A DNA stretch of 64,000 nt. It comes from Epiperipatus broadwayi (lineage: Eukaryota > Onychophora > Udeonychophora > Euonychophora > Peripatidae). Shown piece after piece: positions 24,495-35,309 of the stretch (its first letter is position 1; each line of letters opens with the position of its first letter). The stretch covers positions 4,886,794 through 4,950,793 of the forward strand of contig JAQFVV010000063.1 in the NCBI GenBank assembly GCA_028023455.1. The letters run 5' to 3'. The notes below the pieces were generated by a model. The model was not told the origin of the DNA, made no database searches, and saw only the letters and a list, made by a program, of their open reading frames with translations. The position numbers and the translations under genes were made by a program.

Positions 24495-24677
24495 ATGGAA
24501 ATACTACAGAAAACAGTACCTAAAAATATTGTTAAAGGAAAAATATTTGGAAAGTGCCTTGATACAGCTTTATTTATGCTCAACCAGAAACTTATTATTG
24601 TAACTCAGAGGAATATAATTTGGACGCTATATGGAAAACTTAAAAGAGAAGTTATTTGCCGTCAGGAAAAATTATGA
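24495..24677 (+). pseudogene. Unrecognised 60-aa ORF, palindrome right arm
   Basis: The counterpart of 22224-22406, beginning MEILQKTVPKNIVKGKIFGK and ending EVICRQEKL. The frame is open further upstream to 24450 without a better start. A CCAATCA element occurs about 270 bp upstream (near 24228-24236) in both arms, so a decayed promoter is possible, though weakly supported. Confidence 0.45.
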
Positions 24678-25075
24678 CGCACAATTTATAAGGCTACTCT
24701 GAAGTTTTTTTTTTTATTCTTCTCTATGGAAAAAATTAAGATGCGTTTATCATAAAGAAAAAATTATGTAAAAGTTATAATGAAGAAAGAATGTTTATCT
24801 TTTTAAAGGAAACATTACAAAGTATATAGTTACCAGAATTTTAAAAGAAAGGAAAAAGTTATAGAATAATAATATGAAAGAGTCTATTATTTTTTTTGAA
24901 AAAGGAATAGAAAAACTTTCTCAAGAAGAATTAAAAACATTATAAAGCGTCCATAGAGAAATGCTTGTTGAAAATATAAATCTAATATACTTAATGAAAA
25001 TGGATCCATGGAGACAGAAAAATTTACTGAATATTTAAATCAAAGTACCTAGAAGATGCATCATAAAAGTCGTGC

Positions 25076-25234
25076 GGGAAAATATTAGCAGAAAATATTA
25101 GAAGAGAATATGTAGACGTTTTCTTTACGGGATTAATTGATATCATAATTAATAATTGTATTAAATATTATAAAAAACCAAGGATTGTCATTTATGAATA
25201 TTTATTAAACAGAGCAATAATTGTTTTACCTTAA
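25076..25234 (+). pseudogene. Unrecognised coding remnant, palindrome right arm
   Basis: The counterpart of 21649-21807: GKILAENIRREYVDVFFTGL, then KPRIVIYEYLLNRAIIVLP and a stop. Directly upstream the frame continues through METEKFTEYLNQST to a TAG (about 25051) and then KMHHKSRAGK. Codon-level agreement with the left arm supports former coding. Product unknown. Confidence 0.45.
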
Positions 25235-28121
25235 AATAGAACATTAAGTGACTGAAGAAGAAATAATAAACATTTTTTTTTTAGCTTTAATATGAACGGT
25301 TTTCAAGAAAATTTGATGAAGAAGTACAGTAAATATAGTTTAAATATTTTTTACTAATTTATTTTAAAATATAAAATGTTATGTGAGATTAGGGAAAACA
25401 TATAAACATAAATTTAGTAATATTAAAATTTAAATATAATAGCTTGATAAAATTATAGAAATATTGTTTAAAAATAAAGTGTATGGATGTGAGTCTTATA
25501 TCTACAAGGATCAAATGGATGGTGAAGCCTACGGAACGCGATCGAGGAGATAAAGGTCGTTTGGTAATTTTAATAGTTATTTATAATGCATAATGTATTT
25601 TTTTTAGATCATCTATTGACTAAGAATGAAGTGTGAAAGTTTAAATTATATGTACACATTTTATACAACATTTTTAACATATAATGAGATAGGAGTAATT
25701 CGGAATATGCATGCAATAATTTATTTAAAGTATATTAATAATATAATTTAACAGAACAATTGTGTGATTCTTTTGAACTTTCATGTGATAAAGTATTCAG
25801 ATATTTTAAAGTAGTTTGTATATGATTAAATATATGAAGGAAAGTAGTAAGCAAGCTGTCTTATAGAACAGTGGAATAGTTTTGAAATAAATGAATTTTA
25901 TTATTGTTAGAAATGCAGATATGTATTTGTCGATGTACAGTATAGAAAAATCTTGAGAAATAAGATCGGATAGTGACTTGGAAGTACTAGTGGAGAGGAA
26001 ACCAAGATGATGTTTTTTTTTAAGAAATAGGAAAAATAAAGGATTTGGATCATATTTAGTTTTGTGTGATTTCAGTATAGTTAACTAAGCCCTATGACTG
26101 AACACATATAGTTTGGACAGTGTTTTTTTTGCATATCTTTAAACTTTTTGATGTTATAATAAAGCTGAAGAAATAGCTTTAGCATCGTTCCTATAATAGA
26201 GGTTGGTAGACAGGTAAAGGTCACTCCTCTATAGTGTCTTTTAATTCACTGTGCCATGATTGTCAAGATATATGACGAGTAATATTCTAGTTATATTTTG
26301 ATCCTATGCATCTATCTTCGCTATCCTTATTTTGTGAATCTGCATCGGTCAGAAAGATATTTTCAAAGAAATAATGAATAAAATAGAACTGAAGATATGT
26401 TATCGTTTATGTAAGAATAGTTTATTTGCTGGAATGTATAGAATTGTGTAACTTTAAAATTGAAAGTCCAAAATATCATAAAGAGAGAAAGAATCATATA
26501 ATACATTGTAAAATTAATTCGGAAATGAATATAAGATTTTTGAAAAGAAATCTAAACCAAGTATTTTAAAAGTGATAATAAAATTTGAATGAATTTTTTT
26601 TTTGAAATAATATTTAGAAAATAAGTATTGCATATTTATTAAGAAAATAGTTCAATAAGGTATAATAAACATATACTTGTGCATGGTATGTTAATAGTTG
26701 TAATTATATCATCCGAAGTAAGGCTTGAATGAGAATATTAGGATTAATAAACATCGGATAATGAACAATAAAAACCTAATACCGAATGTAGAACAATGTT
26801 TTGACTTTGTAAGATTCCATACAACCAATATGAAACTAAAATTTGTTATTTTGTAGAATTTTACTACGAATGTAAATTTTGTAAAAAAAAAAATAATTTT
26901 AATAATATTGGGGATGAAAAGTGTTTGTGATAATCATCTAAGAAATGCAATTTTGTAACAAGCTAACCATAATAATAAATCAAATAATAATACTGTATTT
27001 TCTTAAGCGTTTTTAAAAATAAGATTTAACTAGGAAAAATAAATAGTATTTTGATTTCAATTTTATAAACTAGTAAACTAAGTTGAGATAGGAGAGTAAG
27101 GGATATCCAATGTACATAATGTAAAAATATTGTTAATTTATTTATGTTGTTAATAAACTTTGTTTTAAATTTGTTTTAAAGTTTTGTGTCCGCGTTGTTA
27201 TTTCTCCACATGGATGCATGAAATCACGATACATTTATAATTGAAACAGACATATAAATTTTGCACAAAAGGTAAACATAAAAGTGTTATAATAATTTTG
27301 AGAATTTATTGGTATGTTAAAATTAAAAGATCATAATTTTATATTATTTATTGGTCATAAGTCGGTTGCCACAATATTACATTAAATTATATGCTAATGT
27401 TGCCACACGTATTCTGTTATCAGATTATTAAAAATACTACCACGTACGTATTTATTTATTTCATTTAGGAAGAAATAAGATTATATTATATTATTATTGT
27501 TATTATTATTTATTATTATTGTTAGTTGCTGTGTAGTAGATTATGACATAAAATTCCCTTTTCATATTTTGCTACCGTAATTTTAAATCAGTTAGAATAC
27601 AATTTATGAACCTGAGATTTTATTTTATTTTATTTTACTTCATTTTATTTAATTGAGCTAGATTCTTGTTATAAAGAAGATTAAGATATGATTATTATTT
27701 TTAATCGTAATGAATAGAGCTTAGAAAGTCGTAAGAATACTATAAGTTAGTTATTTGGTATAGTAAAAAAAGGGGTATAGTGTTCTTATGCCATTGAGTT
27801 AGTATCGTGTGGATAATAGCTCAATGTAGTCTATCTCGTTCCCCGTATTATCACTCCATGTCTCATGAAAATAGTAAATATTTGTTAATTCATTTTAAAA
27901 TTGAACCGTATTTGTATTTTAGAAATTAGAGCTAGTAATCATTTTAATCAATGCTGAATATTTCATTTATTTATTTGTTAACTGAGCTAGAACCCGGAAT
28001 ATTCGTAATAAACAGTATATTTTTGGGGTGAGGATGCGCGGGGGGAGGTTAGAATATATATATATATATATATAAAATAAGTTGTACAAGAATATGTAAA
28101 TAATTATCAACTATTATGATA

Positions 28122-28242
28122 ATAAATTTTGGTATAAAGCAATATTTATTACTTTGCCAAGCCAGACATTCAACATGATGTATTTTTGTTAAAATTCTGG
28201 CTTAGTAAAGTAATAAATATTGTTTTATACTAAAATTTATTA
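28122..28242. repeat. Small foldback repeat
   Basis: AATAAATTTTGGTATAAAGC and the following CAATATTTATTACTTTGCCAAGCCAG pair with CTGGCTTAGTAAAGTAATAAATATTG and on to TACTAAAATTTATT. The loop is ~28 bp. Weaker pairing extends outward on both sides toward (TA)n tracts at 28053 and 28311. Probably a MITE relic. Confidence 0.65.
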
Positions 28243-28306
28243 CTGTATTAGTTTATAATTATCTACATACTATTGTAGGATTTATTTTATTATATTAAAA
28301 TTTATT

Positions 28307-28310
<4 letters not shown>

Positions 28311-28348
<38 letters not shown>

Positions 28349-28381
28349 ATATATATATATATATTATATATATATATATAC
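28311..28381. repeat. Interrupted (TA)n tracts
   Basis: Three TA runs separated by CAA and TTA interruptions; the block is itself palindromic. Confidence 0.9.
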
Positions 28382-28429
28382 AATTTATTAATATTGCTTT
28401 ACTTATGCTTTTTATCAAAATTTATACAA

Positions 28430-29200
28430 ATTTATATTATTTTATATAGCACTTGATGAAAATCCAATTAACCATTTGCAGGATTCATATTTCTGTCAAG
28501 CAAAACTTACATCATCAGCTGCTCAAAAACCCACTTGAGATCATATCAAGCATAATAACTCAATTTTCATTTAAACAGATCCACAATATTCAATATAATA
28601 TTAAAATTTTATTTTTTTTAGTATTAATTTACTTAAAGCCTTTTTGGTATCATTTTAATATTAATTGACAAAGACAGAGTTTATAATCAAACTCATTTTT
28701 TTTAATAATCTTGCCTTGAAATAAATATTCAATAGTAAATATTATTTAACTAAATGATCTATAAATGTGTCATGTATTAACACTGTTTTATTTATGTTCT
28801 CTATCAAAGTTTTAGCAATTTACATAATTTTACATGGCAGTATTTAATAAACAAATTAACCAACATTTTGCAGAGCTAATGTTTCTGTTATTTGCATTGA
28901 TTTATCAGCTATTCATGAAATCAATTGAAATTAAATCAGCATAATGATTTAATTTCAGGTTAAGCAGACTTGCAATGTTCAAATTGTTATTAAAGTTTGA
29001 ATGAATGTTAAATGTGAAAATTTAATGAGATTCAATAAACAGCTAATGACAGTTTTGCTTGACAGGAATGTATATTTTTCAAGAGGTTAAACAAATCTAC
29101 ATCAAACATTGCCATATGTAATACCATAAATTTCTATAACTTTTGATAGAGCACATAATTGAAACAATGTTAATATATTGCATATTAATGTCATGTTTAA
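28430..29200. repeat. Diverged direct and inverted repeats, no gene
   Basis: A CCAATTAACCATTTGCAGGA block with a following TTTCTGTCAAGCAAAACT block at 28460-28510 recurs diverged at about 28850-28900. It recurs inverted near 29050-29080 (AGTTTTGCTTGACAGGAAT). The short ORF at 28453 is not convincing. An old repeat family, class unknown. Confidence 0.45.
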
Positions 29201-29931
29201 TTAATTATTAATTTAAATATATTTATCATTATATACAAGAAAATGTTTTGTAGTTGTTATACTGATAGATAATGATGATATAATGAAATTTGAAATGAGT
29301 GACATATTTACATATTTGAATTCTGTTTCATTGTGTATATTTTTACAATGCACCCATGAATTATATATTTATATATACTTGTAGTCAAAAAACCATTGAG
29401 ATTTGTGATGCATCTTGATACAGTGTAAAATTCTTCCAGGTTAATTTCTCAAAATGTATATGTATTTTAGCAGAACCTTGGTTTGTCATGTGATACATCT
29501 TTATATTTATAAGTTTTAATAAGGTAACAGATTCTCTCTCAAAACTGCCTGAAATTCCAACTCTAATTAAATTTATGTGTTACATAAAGGGTTATATTAG
29601 TTATTTTCCACAAAAATGTTAAAATATTAGCAAGTCTTAATCTTGATTTATAACAAGAACCGTGAAAGCGTGTTTTATATTTTCATAGAAAACATAACAG
29701 AACAATGCATTAACATTAAATACTGTTTTAAATTGAAGAAAACAGTTACCAAAATGTTTGAAATGATTCAGACTATGATTGGAAGTGCAGCCTGAGTTAC
29801 AAGAATGTTTTTAAGTGATTTTCAAGGGTTTATAATGGCAGAAAGAACAATGAAAATGGTTTATAGCCTGGCATTTTAAAATAATTTGAAATGAAGAAAT
29901 TATACAAAAAAGTTGCTGAAAAATCATAAAC

Positions 29932-30030
29932 AGTCAAGTTTTGGTGGTTGAGTGGTCAGCACAGCAGCCTTACAAGCAGTTGTTCTGGGTTCACGGGTTC
30001 ACTTCCTGGCTGATGCTTTGACACAAGAAA
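29932..30030 (+). mobile_element. tRNA-Gly-derived mini-SINE with 13-bp target duplications
   Basis: A tRNA-Gly-like head (GGTTGAGTGGTCAGCAC A-box region, CAGCCTTACAAGCAGTTG anticodon arm region, GGTTCACTTCC B box) is followed by a CTTTGACACAAG linker and an A-run. AAAAATCATAAAC is duplicated at 29919-29931 and 30031-30043. The whole insert is ~99 bp, essentially a tRNA plus a short linker and tail, with no LINE-derived 3' body visible. The anticodon-loop position corresponding to TCC in tRNA-Gly has changed. Confidence 0.82.
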
Positions 30031-31374
30031 AAAAATCATAAACCAGATCATTGTATATCTATTAGACTCATTGAAATATTTATTGGCATTTTTAAACCTA
30101 TTCTCCACCATATTTTAGTGGAATATTTAAAAGAAAACAAAAGACTTGCACTTACTTTGTTATTTATTTGTTGGTAATCTACCAAAAAGACATCAAAGTG
30201 GAATGTTGCAAAGGAATGCAGGAAATTCATATATGGAATCTCAAATTCTTCTTAAAAATTATAAGTAATGGGATATAAAACTTTCAGAATGAACCATCAA
30301 CCAAGAAACAGAGTGTGAAATGAAAATCACTAGAAGAAGAAAAATGGAAAAAAATTAAATTTAAAGGAGCTTAACCAAAACATTGCTTACTATTTTTTTT
30401 TGATTTTAAAAACATTATTCACCAGAAATATATTTTTAAAGACCAAAGAAACAACACTAACAACTATTTTGGTGTTTTGAATTGTTTGTGGGAAAATTAT
30501 GTGCAAGTAATTTAAATATTATGAAAATGGCTTTTAGTCGCTGTTAAACAACACTGCATTGGCTCAAAATGTAAAGATTGCATGATTTTTTTTTCCAAAA
30601 AACATTATTGTGCTGAGCGTTATCACATTTTCTAATTTAGCTCCCATTGCTTTTGGGCTGTATCCAAAAATAAAGTTGTCTATGAAGAAGAATATCAGGG
30701 TTCAATGCAGAACTTCCACAAACTTGCAATAAAGTTTTTGCAAAAAATTCTGGTAGAAAATTTCAAGGATTTCTTTATACAGTTCTAAAATCATTTCCAG
30801 TGGTTTACTGAGTCACAAACAGACTATTATGCAAAATAGATAAAATTTAACATAGAGAATGCCTTGTATTTTGTCTTACATCCATCATCTTATGATTGGG
30901 ACACACACACACTATATATATATATATATATATATTGTAACGATATATAAATATGTCATTACATTTATTTAAAATAAAAACTTAAAAGTTCGCAAATAAA
31001 AGTAAAAAACTAAACGCTAAAATTAAAATATTGTTAAACGTATATACATTCGCACAGAGGCCAAACTTTAAAAATATTTTTTTTTAAAAAAAAACAAATA
31101 AGTATTTGAACGTACTTTTTTTTATAAAAAAGTACAAGATTTAAAAATAAAAACAGGTATTAATTAATGTAATCTGTAAATGGAAATGATTGTTTATAAA
31201 TTGTTTGAAAAGCAAGCTAGCTTCGGGCTCTTGTATAATTAAAATGATCTGATGAAAGATAGATAAGAGAATAAAAAGAAATTAGCTTGACCAATGGAAG
31301 CACCAAGCCTCAGCCCGGACCCGATCGAAAATTTGGATTAGTGACGTCTTTGTTCATTCAATCTGGAGATTTAC

Positions 31375-31383
31375 TATAAAAAG
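31375..31383 (+). promoter_or_regulatory. Candidate TATA box of the LTR-like element
   Basis: TATAAAAAG in a locally GC-richer context, about 440 bp inside the TGTAACG terminus. Position and sequence fit an LTR U3/R promoter; there is no direct evidence of use. Confidence 0.4.
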
Positions 31384-32999
31384 AGAAATATTGAGTTCCA
31401 GAGAGTTTTTTCGGACTTGATTTGATGAGAACGGTAGGACGCACTTACCGTTCTCTCTCATTTTTTTTTTGTTTGTTTTAAAAAAAATATATAAAATGAA
31501 AAGACTGTGATACAAGAATGGAACCAGCTAATGCTACCTCCAGAACATTATCTTCCAATGGAGACATCACGGGAATTAAAAACAGGAACCTGGACTCTTC
31601 TACCGTAAGCTAAATTGACATGAACTCTAAATTGAAAAATAATTAAGAACTTTCGTTCAAGCTTATGAACTTCTATCTGACTTTTTTTAAGTTTAAAATC
31701 AAATTAATAATGTTTAATTTTATATGTTTTCCGATTGATAAAAATCATTTCCATTTTTTTTTTCTTATTGTATAAATTGGTTATTGTTTAAATTTTAAAT
31801 GAGGGAATTTAAGGTTGGGTATAGACGTTGCATAGATTCGTTAGCGGTTGATAATGTGGTGGTTTTCACATTCGATTAGAATATTTGTCAACGATATCAC
31901 TGCAAGCATCTTACGATGAATGCTAATGGGATTTGTATATTCCCTATGCAAGTGATGTTTATCGAGGACTTTGTATTTTGATCGGTTGTGTTTAATTTGG
32001 AATGTGTTTGACCGTGGAATCTGTGCAGCTGATCTGTACTCAACATTTTAAAACAAATTTTATAAAATGCATTTGTGCGAACGTATTTAAATGTTAAATT
32101 TAAGTCGGGCGTGAATGGCTATATAGATTTGTAAAGTTATATTAGGGGAGGGTAATCTTAGGTTATTTGTGTCGTTGTTGAATTGGGTCAATGGATTGGA
32201 TATATTTGTGTAATTAGTAGATGTAGTATAAGTTTCGCTACATGCAGAATCGCTGAATACACCGCACCAACCTTTTGCCTATGGATGGGATTGTAAGTCG
32301 GCAAAGAGGATCGCGGTCCCTTCCTATGGAGTTTTTATTTTATTGTTCTTCTTGCTATACAGACGTCATATTCCTGTATTGGACAAGAATCAATGTTTTC
32401 TCTGACTATCCTGTTCAGATGTCCATTCCTGACAGTATAGTATATTTGTGCTGTTGTATTTTCATGCTACATTGAATACATAAATGTATCAGATGGATTG
32501 ATGCTGGTTTGACTGCGAGATTTAGCCTAAGGTTAAATAGGGATAGAATGTTTTATTTTCAAATGCAAATCTATGTAGTCTATTCATACTTGACCATCTA
32601 AATAAAATATTAAACTCATTGAAACTTAGTTAAATGTAAAATTAAAAGTTAATATAAAAATCTAAAATGTTAAACTTATTCCTCAAAATTTAAATGTTAT
32701 TTTATATGTGCATAAATAAATATTTTGATGTGTTAATTTCTGGCAGTGGCTTTTATTCTTTTATATTTAAGATATAAAATTTATATTTTATTATCTCTGC
32801 TACTCCACTGAACTAGTGACTTGGGCTAATGATCGGAATATTTAAATAAAGTGGAATCTTAACAGCGTGTATCTGCCTACTTTATACATTTTTCTAGGCT
32901 CAAATGCCTAGATGGCGCCCTGGTAGTTGCAGATATTGTTTTTGCAGATAGATTCGATCTTCACTTTCATTTCGATCGTTATAATATATATATATGGGC

Positions 33000-33499
33000 N
33001 NNNNNNNNNNNNNNNNNNNNNNNNNNNNNNNNNNNNNNNNNNNNNNNNNNNNNNNNNNNNNNNNNNNNNNNNNNNNNNNNNNNNNNNNNNNNNNNNNNNN
33101 NNNNNNNNNNNNNNNNNNNNNNNNNNNNNNNNNNNNNNNNNNNNNNNNNNNNNNNNNNNNNNNNNNNNNNNNNNNNNNNNNNNNNNNNNNNNNNNNNNNN
33201 NNNNNNNNNNNNNNNNNNNNNNNNNNNNNNNNNNNNNNNNNNNNNNNNNNNNNNNNNNNNNNNNNNNNNNNNNNNNNNNNNNNNNNNNNNNNNNNNNNNN
33301 NNNNNNNNNNNNNNNNNNNNNNNNNNNNNNNNNNNNNNNNNNNNNNNNNNNNNNNNNNNNNNNNNNNNNNNNNNNNNNNNNNNNNNNNNNNNNNNNNNNN
33401 NNNNNNNNNNNNNNNNNNNNNNNNNNNNNNNNNNNNNNNNNNNNNNNNNNNNNNNNNNNNNNNNNNNNNNNNNNNNNNNNNNNNNNNNNNNNNNNNNNN
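33000..33499. other. Assembly gap (500 N)
   Basis: Exactly 500 ambiguous bases, probably a fixed-length placeholder. Open frames spanning it are meaningless. Confidence 0.98.
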
Positions 33500-33780
33500 A
33501 TATCCAGAGTATAATAGATCTATATATAAAACTGTAAGTAATTTAGTCTGTGTTCTGAGTTGAGCTAGTAAAGGGATAACCCCGTGCTGTTATAAAGTCA
33601 TCATCGGTTGGTCATACCGGGGTTTGGGTTTGAATTTCGTTGGCGTTTTGGAATTTATTCTTAAACGTGGACTGGGTTTGAACTCGGGTACTGTGTATGA
33701 GTAAGCGTGGTGAATTTATACCGGTACAATATATCATAGTGTAAGTGTGTATTGGCCAATATGTAATTTTGGGGATTACA

Positions 33781-34680
33781 ATGGGAAGCTAAAGGAATGA
33801 AAGTAAATGTTTGACATACAATATCAAGACTGCATTTTTCTTAAAGGCAACATTATTACCTAAATTTTCACTTCTACATTGATCCTGATATCTCCACTAT
33901 ATCTTCACTAAATCATCTAACTCTTTACACAACTAACCTATTGTGAGCATAAAATCTAGATCTTAACTTTTTACTTATAGATTCAGCCTTGCTTGTGCTG
34001 ATTATAATGAATATTAAAGATATTAATCCACAATTAAAAGTTCACAAACTATTTTTTTTGTTATAATCCATTTGCTTTTCAATAATGTACAATTCTGAAA
34101 CATGCTCATTTTTGGCTTATTCAAAATAATAGATGAATGACAGACCAGAAATGGGCATCATTATCTTGTTTAATTTCAATAATGTGAAAAATGTCTCTGG
34201 TCTGATTTATCTTTAAGAATTATTGGCTTTGTTATAATTATATATGTATTCAAATATTAATAATACTTTCCTGCCATTTTCATAATATATCATTAAAACC
34301 ATACATGACAATATATTTATTTCTTAATTTCACAATGTAGTCAAATTCTAAATGAATACATGCATTTTCCATGCAACATTTATGCAAACTATCATTTTTA
34401 TTGCACTTATCAGAACTAAACAGTTTCTTACAGAATGTATTGTTGACAACTTCTCGGCCTCATTACTTGATCGCCTATTTCTCTCTCCATCACTTGTAGC
34501 AGTCTACATAAGTAAAGTTCATTCTTTTTCTCTCTGATATTATATGATCAATATTAGATTACAATTATAACAAAATCTAATAACCATTACTAAAATAAAG
34601 GTTCATAATGGATTCATAGTGACTTAAAATTATATCTGAATCATATCTCTAGAATTGTCATTATGATGTATTATAGCATT
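33781..34680. other. Gene-free stretch before the RTE copies
   Basis: AT-rich sequence with short open frames only (for example 34352-34537). I see no domain motif, and the frames look incidental. Confidence 0.5.
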
Positions 34681-34689
34681 TTTCAGTAC

Positions 34690-35290
34690 ATTTCAACAAT
34701 TATTAACATATGGGGTTGTGGTCAAACAGATGGAAACATAATGGATGAAATTAATCATAGAATTAAACTTGGTTGGAGTGCTTTTGGTAGAAATAACTTG
34801 ATACTAAAAGGAAATATGATTATGTGTTTGAAAAGGAAGGCTTTTAATGAATGTGTTTTGCCAGTTCTTATTTATGGATCTGAGATTTGGATACATAATA
34901 ATAAAAGAGCAATACAGAGACTTCAGACCACTCAAAGAAGTATGGAAAGATGCATGTTGGGAGTAAGAAGAAAAGATCAAAAATGCAATATATGGGTAAG
35001 AGAGCAAACAGGTGTTACTGACTTCATTGAAAAAATTAAAATACTGCAGTGTAGTTGGGCTAGAAATATTGCTAAAAGAGATAATAATAGATGGACAATT
35101 GAAATCTTCAACTGGATTCCAAGAGATTGTAAATATCTAGAAAGAGACCATATGTGAGATGGGTGTATGGATGAAGAAATGTACAGGGTGGTGATGTGGG
35201 GACAAGAAGCTAGAAGACTGAGAAGATGGATTGCAAGAGTTAGAAGAAAAACTATCTTATATTAAATGGGCATAGGGGAAGTTAAAAGAA
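34690..35290 (+). pseudogene. RTE LINE copy A, RT C-terminal region
   Basis: The open frame 34663-35157 contains DEINHRIKLGWSAFGRNN, then NECVLPVLIYGSEIW and IQRLQTTQRSMERCMLGVRR, then a VREQTGVTDFIEKIK and RWTIEIFNWIPRD tail. This is the characteristic post-RT region of RTE-type LINEs. There is no upstream endonuclease or RT, so copy A is 5'-truncated. The first codons of the ORF before NHRIK are probably not element sequence. A region of ~420 bp is shared with copy B (37568-37985) in direct orientation, and coding sense continues with stops to about 35290. Confidence 0.82.
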
Positions 35291-35309
35291 AAGGTGTGAA
35301 GAGACAATT

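Larger units (their letters stand above)
23471..28056 (-). repeat. Giant palindrome, right arm (~4.6 kb)
   Basis: Reverse-complement partner of 18819-23454, ending GGGGGGAGGTTAGAAT and running into a (TA)n tract (28053-28073). The outer ends of both arms coincide on TTCTAACCTCCCCCC and lie next to T/A-rich sequence. This fits either a transposon with very long terminal inverted repeats or an inverted duplication. Decayed ORFs are present (24495-24677, 25076-25234), and an open segment near 25490-25555 reads SYIYKDQMDGEA. No transposase signature is seen. Confidence 0.9.
30936..33728 (+). mobile_element. LTR-like element with TGTAACG start, containing assembly gap
   Basis: The element begins TGTAACG immediately after a (TA)n tract (30914-30935) and may end CCGGTACA at 33728, where ATAT follows on both sides. 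An alternative end is GGATTACA at 33780. It has a TATAAAAAG at 31375-31383, followed within ~60 bp by a possible transcript start, as in LTR promoters. A TGGCGCCCTGG at 32913-32923 looks like a lysine-type primer-binding leader, so the LTR proper might end near TATACA at 32888, with the rest internal. No gag/pol frame is recognisable. The 500-N gap hides the middle. Confidence 0.5.

Noticed and set aside
18819-28056. Giant palindrome as an assembly artefact
   Set aside because: The arms differ by substitutions and small indels along their length, which a mis-joined single copy would not show. Long-read confirmation is still desirable.
32275-32475. 66-residue open frame in the LTR-like element
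   Set aside because: No motif, it lies within an otherwise non-coding element, and it is short enough to be chance.
32927-33563. Long open frames across the N block
   Set aside because: Undefined bases cannot be translated; the flanking real residues show no motif.
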